Source: a virus. Taken from it: a stretch of DNA of 37,255 nt. Within the stretch, counting starts at the first letter, position 1; each line of letters begins with the position of its first letter. The stretch spans positions 1 through 37,255 of IMG/VR virus record IMGVR_UViG_3300010397_000067; one strand, given 5' to 3'. The notes below the pieces were generated by a model. It ran no database searches. It was not told the origin of the DNA and was given only the letters and a program-made list of their open reading frames with translations. Made by a program: the position numbers and the translations under genes. Positions 1-6,147 of the stretch are shown here, one piece after another.

Positions 1-116
1 AGTTAGGAAATAAGGATGGACAAACTCTTAACGAAAGCGTAAAACCCACTCGTCCCGGCCGCCTCTCTATGGCCGGTTTTCAAGTGACCACACATGGCCG
101 CTTTTCAGGTGACCAC
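1..116. mobile_element. Probable terminus of an IS21-family insertion sequence (rest lies left of the window)
   Basis: Positions 69-91 and 94-116 form an imperfect tandem repeat (21 of 23 bases identical, period 25) built on the word TGGCCGSTTTTCARGTGACCAC. Repeated GGCCG-TTTTCAGGTGACCA words are what I know from the multiple-repeat ends of IS21-family elements (istA/istB). The sequence before it (1-68) is open in one frame but not recognisable as IstB. The downstream gene has no start codon and opens just at the repeat, as expected if the element inserted into it. The IS genes themselves are outside the window, so this rests on the terminal words alone. Confidence 0.55.
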
Positions 117-496
117 CGAGGAAGAAAATCATCAATTTCAGAGAATCTAACCAGGCTCTGGCTCAGACTAGCCAAACAGCAATTGCGGGCCGTGGTGAGG
201 CTCCTATTGCGTCTCAAGGCCATTCTAGTAGTCAAGGCAGGAACTTCGACCAAGAGGGTTACGAGAAGTGTGCTTGGACCTACTTCGTAGAGGTGTGTAA
301 CGGTGACTTAGATACTTTCGGCAAGGCGTTACAAGATGGCGTGGTCCATGATGCCTTCCAAGCTATAAAGGCCGATAGCAGAAAGCACTTCTCTCCTTTT
401 AGGCAAGCTGTCAGTAGACATGCTCCAAAGGTCGTTGAAGACTTACCAACCATTCAAGTCGAGGATGAAGTTAACGTAGAAGATATTCCTTGGTAA
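113..496 (+). pseudogene. 5'-truncated small phage gene of unknown function
   Basis: The reading frame is open from just after a TGA at 110-112 to the TAA at 494-496 (127 codons), with no ATG anywhere and the first GTG only at 293. Codons 12-40 are Q/S/G/A-rich (NQALAQTSQTAIAG). A compact segment follows that reads YEKCAWTYFVEVCNGDLDTF, then a charged tail ending VEDIPW. The frame abuts the IS21-like repeat, so the N-terminus was probably removed by that insertion. A short intact protein starting at GTG 293 is the alternative. I do not recognise the family. It lies 14 nt upstream of the next + strand gene and may have been in an operon with it. Confidence 0.5.
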
Positions 497-510
497 TTAA
501 CTAAACACTT

Positions 511-912
511 ATGAAGTTCAAAGTAGGAGATAGAGTAAGACAGATAGTAAGCGGTTGGAACACCAGTCCATATGATAATGAAAAAGAGGCAGTGGTACTG
601 GAAGTTGAAAACGACAAGATTCGTATCCGTGAGATAGGCACTTGGGCTCTGGTAACCACAGAATGGCGAAATGAAAGAGGTTTTGAATTAATATCAATTA
701 ATCAATCAACAATGGACATCAAAGAAAAGTTTCAATTAGCGTTTAAGAGTGAGCCAGAGAAGTCATTTAGAAAAGCTGGTGTAACAAACGGCGACGATTA
801 CCTGACTGATGATGGGCAGAAAATCTTCTTGTCTTGGCTTTTAAAGAAGCATGGGACAGAGTTCAAAACTGAGGTCGTCGATGAGTTATTGAAAGAAGAT
901 AAAGTAGCTTAA
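511..912 (+). CDS. Hypothetical phage protein, SH3-like N-terminus plus small conserved C-terminal domain
   Basis: 133 aa. Residues 1-60 (MKFKVGDRVRQI...AVVLEVENDKIRIR) look like a small SH3-type beta-barrel of the kind found in many short phage proteins. Residues 68-133, beginning at an internal MDIKEKFQLAF, look like an independent small helical domain. I have the impression of seeing similar stand-alone proteins in phage genomes. An internal initiation at the ATG near 712 is therefore possible. It is followed at once by a strong terminator, so it ends the leftmost + strand transcript. Function unknown. Confidence 0.65.
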   Translation: MKFKVGDRVRQIVSGWNTSPYDNEKEAVVLEVENDKIRIREIGTWALVTTEWRNERGFELISINQSTMDIKEKFQLAFKSEPEKSFRKAGVTNGDDYLTDDGQKIFLSWLLKKHGTEFKTEVVDELLKEDKVA

Positions 913-925
913 ACGTCTAGCTTCC

Positions 926-949
926 AAGCCGCCACTAAAGGCGGCTTTT
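926..949 (+). terminator. Rho-independent terminator
   Basis: Perfect 8-bp stem AAGCCGCC/GGCGGCTT (926-933 and 940-947) with a 6-nt loop ACTAAA, running into TTTTAGTTT. It lies 13 nt after the stop of the 133-aa gene. Confidence 0.85.
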
Positions 950-985
950 AGTTTGGGTCTTTCCGCTGCCAACCACCAATATGCG

Positions 986-1020
986 TTGTGGATAAGTGGT
1001 CCAAGTACGTTTGCTATACT
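986..1020 (+). promoter_or_regulatory. Candidate promoter with extended -10 and a 14-bp box shared with 29811-29824
   Basis: TGCTATACT at 1012-1020 is an extended -10 (TGnTATACT). GTGGATAAGTGGTC at 988-1001 lies 10 nt upstream and recurs exactly at 29811-29824, in front of another rightward gene cluster and again before a TGCTAKAST-type word. TGTGGATAA (987-995) is also a perfect reverse-strand DnaA box (TTATCCACA). No good -35 is present, so activation through the shared box is the natural inference. The transcript would read the AP2-HNH gene after an ~80-nt leader. Confidence 0.45.
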
Positions 1021-1033
1021 TAGTGTGTAGCCC

Positions 1034-1072
1034 GTACTAGGGGCCAAGTAATCTGTTCATCGTTGCTAGTAC
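1034..1072 (+). other. Inverted repeat in the leader of the AP2-HNH gene
   Basis: GTACTAG (1034-1040) and CTAGTAC (1066-1072) are perfect complements separated by 25 nt, between the candidate -10 and the HNH start. It could form a leader hairpin or bind a dimeric regulator. It lacks a T-tract on the + strand, so it is not a simple terminator. Confidence 0.35.
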
Positions 1073-1097
1073 CAGCGGTGAGCGGATTTTTTGGTCT

Positions 1098-1589
1098 ATG
1101 GAAGAAATACGTTTAGGTGGAAAGGTCGCTGGTGGTCGCGTGGCCCTCGTCGATGATGAAGATTATGAGTATTTGAGTCAATTTAATTGGTACGCTTATA
1201 AGAAAACAAACAGCTATTACGCAATGAGAACTGCCAAGATAGATGGAAGCAAGCGTAAGGGTGTACAAATGCATAGGGAAATTTTGAAAGTTCCAAGGGG
1301 TTTTATGGTAGACCACAGGAACGGAAATGGTCTTGATAATCAACGCCATAATCTTAGAAAAGCTACTTGCCGGCAGAATCAACATAATCGGAAACCTAAT
1401 TACAATTCCACATCGAGGTATAAAGGCATTAGTTTAGACAAGGGTCGTTGGGTCGCTAGTTTGTGGAAGAACAAAAAACGGCTATACATCGGAAGCTTTG
1501 ATTCTGAGGAACACGCGGCGTTAGCTTACGACTTATGGGCTATTGATTTATTTGGTGAGTATGCAAGAACAAATTTCACACCGATTTAA
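1098..1589 (+). CDS. HNH homing endonuclease with AP2 DNA-binding domain
   Basis: 163 aa. Residues ~55-95 hold an HNH (His-Me finger) nuclease core: MHREIL with H59, [17 protein letters not shown] with D72-H73 and the conserved N residues, then [11 protein letters not shown]. Residues ~105-150 match the AP2/ERF DNA-binding fold ([18 protein letters not shown]...[14 protein letters not shown]). HNH-AP2 is the standard architecture of free-standing homing endonucleases in phages, which nick DNA near their own insertion point. It has its own candidate promoter and leader and is followed by a hairpin, consistent with an independently acquired selfish gene. It is one of four HNH-type nucleases in the window. 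Confidence 0.9.
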   Translation: MEEIRLGGKVAGGRVALVDDEDYEYLSQFNWYAYKKTNSYYAMRTAKIDGSKRKGVQMHREILKVPRGFMVDHRNGNGLDNQRHNLRKATCRQNQHNRKPNYNSTSRYKGISLDKGRWVASLWKNKKRLYIGSFDSEEHAALAYDLWAIDLFGEYARTNFTPI

Positions 1590-1592
1590 AGT

Positions 1593-1624
1593 GGAGTTCT
1601 TTGTTTTCCCAAAACAAAGTCTCC
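1593..1624. other. Long hairpin after the AP2-HNH gene
   Basis: CTTTGTTTT (1599-1607) and AAAACAAAG (1611-1619) form a perfect 9-bp stem with a 3-nt loop, closed outside by GGAG/CTCC (1593-1596, 1621-1624). It begins 4 nt after the HNH stop codon. No T-tract follows, so it would be a weak terminator, an mRNA-protecting 3' end, or the boundary of the inserted endonuclease gene. Confidence 0.55.
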
Positions 1625-1700
1625 CTGGTCCTAGTAAGCGACACCATACCATGCGCACCTAGGAACGAAGGGAGAGCCACAGAAGTGGTAACGACACAAG

Positions 1701-2348
1701 CTACGACGAAGGGGAAGAGGGTTTGGCGAGGATTGATTCCAGAGCTTTCATCCTATCTACTAATTTCCTCATTAAGGTATGTTGATTATGTAAAAACCAA
1801 GTACCAGCATCGGTCACTATTTGAATTTCGTCATCAGATAGTCTTAGGTCGTCAATGCACTTAGGATGAGTAATACGATTCCGTATCACTAATGCATCTC
1901 TAAAGGTTGACCATCCTGCATCGTCTACTAACAATTCAAACTCAACTTGGAATGCACGTGTAGCGGCACTAAACGCAAAGCGAATATTTTTCGTCAAGGG
2001 AAGGAATTTAACTTGTTCCTTTGCTTCCCCTTTGTCGTTGAGCTCGTAGCTAATATCTTCAAGCATCGCTAATTCAGCTTGTGAGAATTTGCCTTTGCCA
2101 TGTCTATGCAAGGTGAGAGCGGTTTGTTTCAAGTTAAAAACGGTGCCTTCTATCAGAGCAAAAACGCAACGAACAAAAGACCTACTCGCACTATCGGTTT
2201 TATGTTCTCCTTGAATCAATCTCCCACAGTCGAGCATATCCTCTCTTAAGATGTTTTCCATTGCGTCTAGTTTCGTTAGCTGTTGACCAAGGTCTTCAAG
2301 TTCCGCTTGGAACGCCTCTATTCTCTTCATTACTTCTTCGTTGCCCAT
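1701..2348 (-). CDS. Putative HEPN-domain protein, possible RNase or defence function
   Basis: 215 aa, all-alpha in appearance. An N-terminal coiled-coil (residues ~1-45) is followed by helices and then FRDALVIRNRITHPKCIDDL at ~149-168. RNRITH (R156-x4-H161) fits the RX4-6H active-site motif of HEPN domains, whose members are metal-independent RNases in toxin-antitoxin and abortive-infection systems. It has its own ATG with AAGG about 7 nt upstream, and it is cut off from the upstream minus-strand operon by a terminator at 2375-2408. That arrangement is typical of a separately expressed moron gene. No partner antitoxin is evident, and it converges with the AP2-HNH gene. HEPN assignment is by motif only. 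Confidence 0.6.
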   Translation of the reverse strand: MGNEEVMKRIEAFQAELEDLGQQLTKLDAMENILREDMLDCGRLIQGEHKTDSASRSFVRCVFALIEGTVFNLKQTALTLHRHGKGKFSQAELAMLEDISYELNDKGEAKEQVKFLPLTKNIRFAFSAATRAFQVEFELLVDDAGWSTFRDALVIRNRITHPKCIDDLRLSDDEIQIVTDAGTWFLHNQHTLMRKLVDRMKALESILAKPSSPSS

Positions 2349-2374
2349 GGCCCTTAACCTATCATAATCAAAGG

Positions 2375-2408
2375 AAAAAACCGCTCAATAGTTTTAGCTA
2401 TCAAGCGG
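2375..2408 (-). terminator. Rho-independent terminator of the leftward operon
   Basis: On the minus strand, CCGCTTGATAG (2408-2398) pairs with CTATTGAGCGG (2391-2381), 11 bp including two G-U pairs, and is followed directly by TTTTTT (2380-2375). It separates the DUF932 operon from the HEPN-like gene. Confidence 0.8.
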
Positions 2409-2587
2409 TGTGGCCTCAGGTCAGTATGCTCCCTACCTTTGGCCTATCTAAGCGTGGTCCGACATGCCCCTCATTCGGAACCGGCTTAGAACCTTAATCT
2501 AAGTGGCTATAAAGTTGTCCTCCTTTCATCAGACTCGAACAAACTTGGGAGAGAAGCTTCGGTGAGAGACAGCTTCCCTAGTGTGGT

Positions 2588-2606
2588 AACTCCGGCGTTC
2601 GGAGTT
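2588..2606. other. Small hairpin in the 276-nt gap after the DUF932 gene
   Basis: AACTCCG (2588-2594) and CGGAGTT (2600-2606) form a perfect 7-bp stem with a 5-nt loop, 19 nt beyond the DUF932 stop. The rest of 2409-2624 holds no convincing ORF in either strand; an SD-like AAAGGAGG on the minus strand near 2522 is not followed by a usable start codon. Confidence 0.4.
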
Positions 2607-2624
2607 TGTTGCGGGGTGAGTAAC

Positions 2625-3347
2625 TCAGAAAGGCGGTGTAATCTCGTTCATGTACTTTCCCAAACGGGCAGTAGCTTGAAACTGAGGCACCGGCTTTAGG
2701 GCTTTGAAAGCGGACGTGAATGCGTTTTCGAGACTCCACAGAGTCTTCGGTTTGAACTCATCGTATTTAGGAACGAAGAATTCCTGGTCCACATTCTTCA
2801 TCAGCTTTATCGGGAATTGTCCGGCGATGAAGGCTTCGTAGATTCGAAGGCGTGCCTGGTCGTCGGTGAGCTGGAGATTCCGCCTTTGCTCAAGGGCTTG
2901 TTGCAGCGGGGTCCAGTTTCTTTGAATGCGGTCCACGCCAAGAGTGAGAGCGTCTTGTAGGTTGAACTTCTTCGAGTGCTTAGCAAGCACTGGATGAAAC
3001 TCACCTTGGAAGGCCATGTTGTCGCAGACAAAAACGCGATAGCCGGCAACGAGGCCAAGTCTCATGCTCTTGTCGTGAGCGTTCCTGATGCCGATGGAAA
3101 AGCGGCAGTCGAGGAAAGTCGCGTCCAGTCCAATCAGCCCGAACATCTTTGAACCATCAGGAGTAACGGCGTATTCCTCTCCCACAACTTGAATGTGTCG
3201 AAAGGAAAGCGTTTCTACTAAGGTGTTGATTAGTTCGTGATGTGGAATAGGACGGAAAGTGTCGGTTGGTTCAGGTGTTACGATTTCTGCGAGCGCTTCG
3301 CGGGTGATTTTGTTTGCCCCCGCGTGGGCCATCAGGGTTCCTGGCAT
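2625..3347 (-). CDS. DUF932 family phage/plasmid-like protein
   Basis: 240 aa. The central block is the recognisable DUF932 (DUF945-like, phage/plasmid-like protein) core: FGLIGLDATFLDCRFSIGIR at ~68-87, NAHDKSMRLGLVAGYRVFVC, then NMAFQGEF and GVDRIQRNWTPLQQ. Family members are common on plasmids and phages, often next to replication or recombination genes; their biochemistry is unknown to me. The ATG is supported by CAGGAG seven nt upstream. It overlaps the end of the small zinc-finger gene by 77 nt, which implies translational coupling. It is the last gene of its operon before the 2375-2408 terminator. Confidence 0.85.
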   Translation of the reverse strand: MPGTLMAHAGANKITREALAEIVTPEPTDTFRPIPHHELINTLVETLSFRHIQVVGEEYAVTPDGSKMFGLIGLDATFLDCRFSIGIRNAHDKSMRLGLVAGYRVFVCDNMAFQGEFHPVLAKHSKKFNLQDALTLGVDRIQRNWTPLQQALEQRRNLQLTDDQARLRIYEAFIAGQFPIKLMKNVDQEFFVPKYDEFKPKTLWSLENAFTSAFKALKPVPQFQATARLGKYMNEITPPF

Positions 3348-3474
3348 TTAGTTTCTCCTGAAACATCGGTTCGGTTAGTTCGGTTACTTCTTCGAGACAT
3401 TCGGGATGCAGGTTGGCGTTTCCGACCTGTTCCCGTTTCTTTCGGATAGGTCGGTCACACCAGTCGCATTTCAT
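3271..3474 (-). CDS. Small CxxC zinc-finger-like protein
   Basis: 67 aa. The N-terminus MKCDWCDRPIRKKREQ with a later HPEC (residues ~28-31) gives a C-x2-C...H-x2-C arrangement suited to one zinc ion. The C-terminal third is basic and low in complexity, and overlaps the DUF932 start by 77 nt in another frame. The real functional part is therefore probably the first ~45 residues. It lies 4 nt after the preceding gene. Function unknown; DNA or protein binding is the usual role of such knuckles. Confidence 0.6.
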   Translation of the reverse strand: MKCDWCDRPIRKKREQVGNANLHPECLEEVTELTEPMFQEKLNARNPDGPRGGKQNHPRSARRNRNT

Positions 3475-3478
3475 TGCG

Positions 3479-3664
3479 TTACTTTCTGCGTTCCTCGTCT
3501 TTGTCTTCGTTAGGTTCGCGGATTTGAAAGGTGAGGTCTGGAAAGATGTCTAGTTTGACATTGACTGAACCATCGCTGTTCTCGAAGGCTACACCAGCGC
3601 GATTGAAGTAGGTCTTGTCACCTTTACCAGACACAAGTAAGTAGACAACTTTATGATTTGCCAC
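3479..3664 (-). CDS. Small conserved mobile-element protein
   Basis: 61 aa, GTG start with AAGGAGG four to five nt upstream. The sequence (KVVYLLVSGKGDKTYFNRAG, then VAFENSDGSVNVKLDIFPD and FQIREP) is a compact beta-rich domain. I associate this pattern (K/S-x-W/Y-N-R-x-GVAF-N-DGS-N-KLD) with small hypothetical proteins on many plasmids and phages. It heads the three-gene DUF932 operon. No function is known to me. Confidence 0.75.
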   Translation of the reverse strand: MANHKVVYLLVSGKGDKTYFNRAGVAFENSDGSVNVKLDIFPDLTFQIREPNEDKDEERRK

Positions 3665-4009
3665 GAGTCCTCCTTGTGGATGTGGTTGCGTTTTCGTGTT
3701 TCGGGGAGCAGTCCAACTATTAACGAGTAATAATCAGGCTGCTCGTCGGAACGATTTGAAGCGAAGCGAACGAAGCGTCAGGAAGAGCGTGAGGCTTTGC
3801 GAACGCGGCTGGCGCGAGAGTGAGAAGAGCGGAAGAGCACGGAGGCGTCCGATAACGATATTATGTTTCCGGCTCAAGCTTGCGCAGAGCTTCTCGAAGG
3901 GCGGAACATAATGCACGTTATCGTTGATGCCGTAGTGCGGTGGTCCAAAGGGGGAAGATGTTTCCAATTGATGAGCACCTTCCCGCTCTATGTATAACCA
4001 TTAAAGTTG
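3665..4009. other. 345-nt non-coding block
   Basis: No convincing gene on either strand. The open frames here translate to repetitive R/S/L-rich sequence caused by a purine-rich stretch around 3765-3835 (GAAGCGAAGCGAACGAAGCG-like). The block is dominated by the hairpin at 3837-3938. The promoter for the DUF932 operon must lie near 3670-3720, but I see no good -35/-10 pair. Confidence 0.6.
3837..3938. repeat. ~100-nt imperfect palindrome (attC-like or structured RNA)
   Basis: Nested complementary arms, from outside in: GCAC/GTGC (3837-3840, 3935-3938), GGCGTC/GATGCC with one G-T (3844-3849, 3926-3931), CGATAACG/CGTTATCG (3850-3857, 3916-3923), a 2/3-nt internal loop, ATTATGTT/AACATAAT (3860-3867, 3905-3912), one bulged T at 3868, and CCG/CGG. 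A small inner AAGCT/AGCTT hairpin tops it. Paired outer and inner boxes, an asymmetric spacer, an extrahelical base and a variable cap resemble the folded form of integron attC sites. However, the R-box consensus (RYYYAAC/GTTRRRY) is not met. Alternatives are a structured ncRNA or a cruciform origin. Confidence 0.6.
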
Positions 4010-4165
4010 TTAAGCGCAGCTATAGTAGTGCTTGAGAGGCATTCCGGCGGGTAGCTGCATCCCGCATTTCTTACAGGTTGGTTTTCGTGGTGTGTAGTTG
4101 TGTTCGGCTTTGCGGCGGGCTTTGCGTTTAGCCTTTCTGAAATTCGTCCTCTGTGACTGGTTCAT
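4010..4165 (-). CDS. 51-aa basic zinc-knuckle microprotein
   Basis: 51 aa. A very basic N-terminus (RKAKRKARRKAEHNY) is followed by TCKKCGMQLPAGMPLKHYYS and a final CA, giving C-x2-C and H-x3-C zinc ligands near residues 31-50. It starts inside the holin-like gene and overlaps its last 38 nt in another frame, so translation is probably coupled. Last gene of the lysis cluster. It may bind nucleic acid; the family is not recognised. Confidence 0.65.
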   Translation of the reverse strand: MNQSQRTNFRKAKRKARRKAEHNYTPRKPTCKKCGMQLPAGMPLKHYYSCA

Positions 4166-4352
4166 AACGAAGCATCTTGTCTAAAGCCATCAGGCCGCCA
4201 GTAACAAAGGCGATTCCAATTGCATAGGAAAGAGCTTGCAAGTCCGCTAAAGAACTGACGTTAAATTGACTGGCTGCGAGGATTGCGGCGAGATTAGCCA
4301 CGCCACCGGCGATAAACCCACGAAGGAATCTTAGGAGAATTATTTTGGTCAT
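4128..4352 (-). CDS. Holin-like small membrane protein
   Basis: 74 aa. Two hydrophobic segments, residues ~10-28 (FIAGGVANLAAILAASQF) and ~38-57 (ALSYAIGIAFVTGGLMALDK), are separated by a short turn, with a charged C-terminus (EPVTEDEFQ). Size, topology and position 4 nt after the endolysin gene suggest a class II-type holin or a lysis accessory membrane protein. Holins are too divergent to assign by sequence alone; 7344-7529 is the other candidate. Confidence 0.6.
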   Translation of the reverse strand: MTKIILLRFLRGFIAGGVANLAAILAASQFNVSSLADLQALSYAIGIAFVTGGLMALDKMLRYEPVTEDEFQKG

Positions 4353-4356
4353 GTGT

Positions 4357-4899
4357 TTAATTTATTGATGGACACCTTGGGCCAACTACCCAAGGTGAAG
4401 TTGATTTACGGGAGGCTATATATTTGATAGCTGCTCTTACGTTGGCATCGGCGTCGAAGACGCTTAGACCAACCTTACCCTCATCGGTGGCTTTCCATGT
4501 ACCGCTTAGGTACTGGAAAACACCGGAGGCTGACGAACTTTTGTTTTTGCTGAATTGGTTATAACCGGATTCTAGTCTAGCGATACAAAGCGGAACTTCG
4601 GGATTGATTCCGTATTGTGTTGAGTAGTCTCGGATGAGTTGTTGAACTTCTTCCTTGGAATAATACCGTCCACTGTACGTTGGACGTGCCAACTGCACTT
4701 TAGGACTTTGTGACCGATTACTATTCGAGCGTGGTTGCAATGCATTGTCTTTGATTAAGATGTTTTCGCTAACGTAAGGTTGAGGTGGTTTGGTTTTTGT
4801 TTCGACTTTTGGTTTGTATGTTTCTTGGGCCAACGTTTTAAGCGGGACCAGCCAACATACGATGGCTATTAGCGTGAGGGCTACAAGCTTTAATTTCAA
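4357..4899 (-). CDS. Secreted SLT-type lysozyme / endolysin
   Basis: 180 aa. N-terminal signal peptide or signal anchor (residues 4-24, hydrophobic, ending LKTLAQE), a Pro/Ser-rich linker (~30-75), then a lytic-transglycosylase (SLT, lysozyme-like) domain. The catalytic Glu is E110 in CIARLESGYNQFSKN, followed by the SLT motif SSSASGVFQYLSGTWKAT (S124-G126, Q129, T134). It would cleave peptidoglycan glycan strands. A signal sequence means export may be Sec-dependent (SAR-like). Alternatively it is a virion-associated muralytic enzyme, but the holin-like neighbour favours lysis. Confidence 0.85.
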   Translation of the reverse strand: MKLKLVALTLIAIVCWLVPLKTLAQETYKPKVETKTKPPQPYVSENILIKDNALQPRSNSNRSQSPKVQLARPTYSGRYYSKEEVQQLIRDYSTQYGINPEVPLCIARLESGYNQFSKNKSSSASGVFQYLSGTWKATDEGKVGLSVFDADANVRAAIKYIASRKSTSPWVVGPRCPSIN

Positions 4900-5012
4900 A
4901 CATGAGTCCTATATCTCCCTACAGTCGCCTTTGTCGCTCCTCCGTCAATTCAGGGCGGATTTAGGGGAGTTATTGGTCTTATTTTATTTCAGGGAATCTT
5001 CAGCTTTCTCTC

Positions 5013-5018
5013 ATTATA
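5013..5018 (-). promoter_or_regulatory. Candidate -10 box for the lysozyme gene
   Basis: On the minus strand TATAAT lies ~114 nt upstream of the lysozyme ATG, in the only sizeable gap of the lysis region (4900-5020). No acceptable -35 is found 16-18 nt upstream. It would allow lysis genes to be expressed apart from the long late transcript. Confidence 0.3.
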
Positions 5019-5020
5019 TA

Positions 5021-5329
5021 CTATGGACCATCTGGTTTAGCGGAGTTATCCACAGTAGCGCTTTCCTTAGCCTGATGGACCATAGACAGCGTTTCAGCAT
5101 ATCCGGCAATATCAATTAAATTATCCGGCTTATGTTTGCTGTGTTCCCTAACTACCTTGAATAAAATCATGGCTAGGTTAGCCTCTTCTGATGTGATTGG
5201 AGCGGTCAGTTTTTCGGCAAGTAAAGCCGAAAGAAGTGAGGCGTATTTGCCGAAAAAGATAGCGGGGTGGTCGTAGTCTTTTCGGCGGTCGTTGTGAACT
5301 AGGTTCTTCGCTTCATCGAGGACGCTCAT
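5021..5329 (-). CDS. DUF6378-like conserved phage protein
   Basis: 102 aa. The pattern MSVLDEAKNLVHNDRRKDYD-HP...FFGKYASLLSALLAEK-LTAPITSEEANLAMILFKVVRE...KHKPDNLIDIAGYAETL matches a widespread family of ~90-aa phage proteins (DUF6378 in my recollection). These carry a conserved DR-x-DYGHP and K-x-DN-x-D-x-AGY. The all-alpha layout with acidic residues recalls MazG-like NTP pyrophosphohydrolases, which is an inference only. It overlaps the upstream gene by 4 nt (ATGA junction). A perfect DnaA box (TTATCCACA) falls at 5046-5054 within the C-terminal codons. Confidence 0.75.
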   Translation of the reverse strand: MSVLDEAKNLVHNDRRKDYDHPAIFFGKYASLLSALLAEKLTAPITSEEANLAMILFKVVREHSKHKPDNLIDIAGYAETLSMVHQAKESATVDNSAKPDGP

Positions 5330-6147
5330 ATAACCTTGGTGAATTTATCTACCTCGGCGAAGTCGAGTTTGCCATCTGGCTTCAAAGGTGTCGGCAAACC
5401 GTGAGAACGAAGTAAGGTTACTAAACCGTCTTCGCTGGTCGCAGGTTGGGCTACGGCGTATTCAGAACCATTCTTCACTACATAGGCGTTAGTCATATTT
5501 CCTTTCAGCACTATCTTGAGTGCGTAGGGGTGGATTAATGATACGTGGACTTCTTTTAGAAAAGGTGAGTAGGAGTCAAAGTAGTAAGCAGTCTTGCCTT
5601 CTAATGCGACAAGTGTAACTGCGTGGGTTGGGTCGTCTTTAAGAATGATGATTTGAAGCGGACACTGTTTAAGGTGATGACGCAGTTCTGATTCACTAGC
5701 CACTATTCCTTCATAGGCTATATCAACCTTTGTCGCTCGATTAATAACTTCTTGCGGAATGTCAGCATAGTAGGTTGCCCATGTTGCATTAGGTGGAGTG
5801 GGCCAATCAGATTCTTGTACTAAACCAAACTTCCTTACGGTGTCTGCAACTTTGTCCAGGTAATTTCCTTGCGGAGTGGTGTCTGATAGTTTTGCAATGA
5901 ATCTGTCAGACCAATTAGGTTCGCTGCCGCCTTGTTGCTTGGCTTGAATCTCTAAGACGTTTAAGTCAGAGAACGTTACGCAAGCCATTGTTTCGACCGG
6001 ATTCTTTTGTTTCTCCGCTACGGGTAAGTAAGGTCGCCAGTCTCCAGACTCTAACTTAACCTCATAAGGTATCGTTCCTCCTACCCAAAGACTTTTTGTA
6101 GCACTGCCGAGAAGAACACCAGTATTTTGTTGTGGGATGTCGGGCAT
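5326..6147 (-). CDS. Papain-like (C1/C39-type) cysteine-protease-fold protein
   Basis: 273 aa. Residues ~20-200 have the order of a papain-like fold: ETMACVTFSDLNVLE with candidate catalytic C56, then PTHAVTLVAL with H175, then AYYFDSY with D191. The early GATKSLWVGGTIPYEV block and SDRFIAKLS...GNYLDKVADTVRKFGLV give the impression of a phage/bacterial papain-fold family. The C-terminus (KPDGKLDFAEVDKF) looks like a dockerin/EF-hand-type calcium loop. Probable role: a peptidase or amidase acting on peptidoglycan or virion proteins. It starts at a TAATG junction with the exonuclease gene and has AAAGGAG upstream. Confidence 0.7.
   Translation of the reverse strand: MPDIPQQNTGVLLGSATKSLWVGGTIPYEVKLESGDWRPYLPVAEKQKNPVETMACVTFSDLNVLEIQAKQQGGSEPNWSDRFIAKLSDTTPQGNYLDKVADTVRKFGLVQESDWPTPPNATWATYYADIPQEVINRATKVDIAYEGIVASESELRHHLKQCPLQIIILKDDPTHAVTLVALEGKTAYYFDSYSPFLKEVHVSLIHPYALKIVLKGNMTNAYVVKNGSEYAVAQPATSEDGLVTLLRSHGLPTPLKPDGKLDFAEVDKFTKVI

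Noticed and set aside
69-290. 73-codon + strand ORF at the left edge
   Set aside because: It begins in the IS21-like repeat and runs in a different frame from the truncated gene; composition is R/L-rich and frame-shadow-like.
3696-3967. Two overlapping ORFs on opposite strands in the non-coding block
   Set aside because: Their translations are R/S/L-rich products of the purine-rich tract and of the palindrome; no SD or family resemblance.
5046-5054. Perfect DnaA box as sign of a replication origin
   Set aside because: Only two perfect boxes (987-995 and 5046-5054) far apart, one within a coding sequence; no cluster or AT-rich unwinding region with it.
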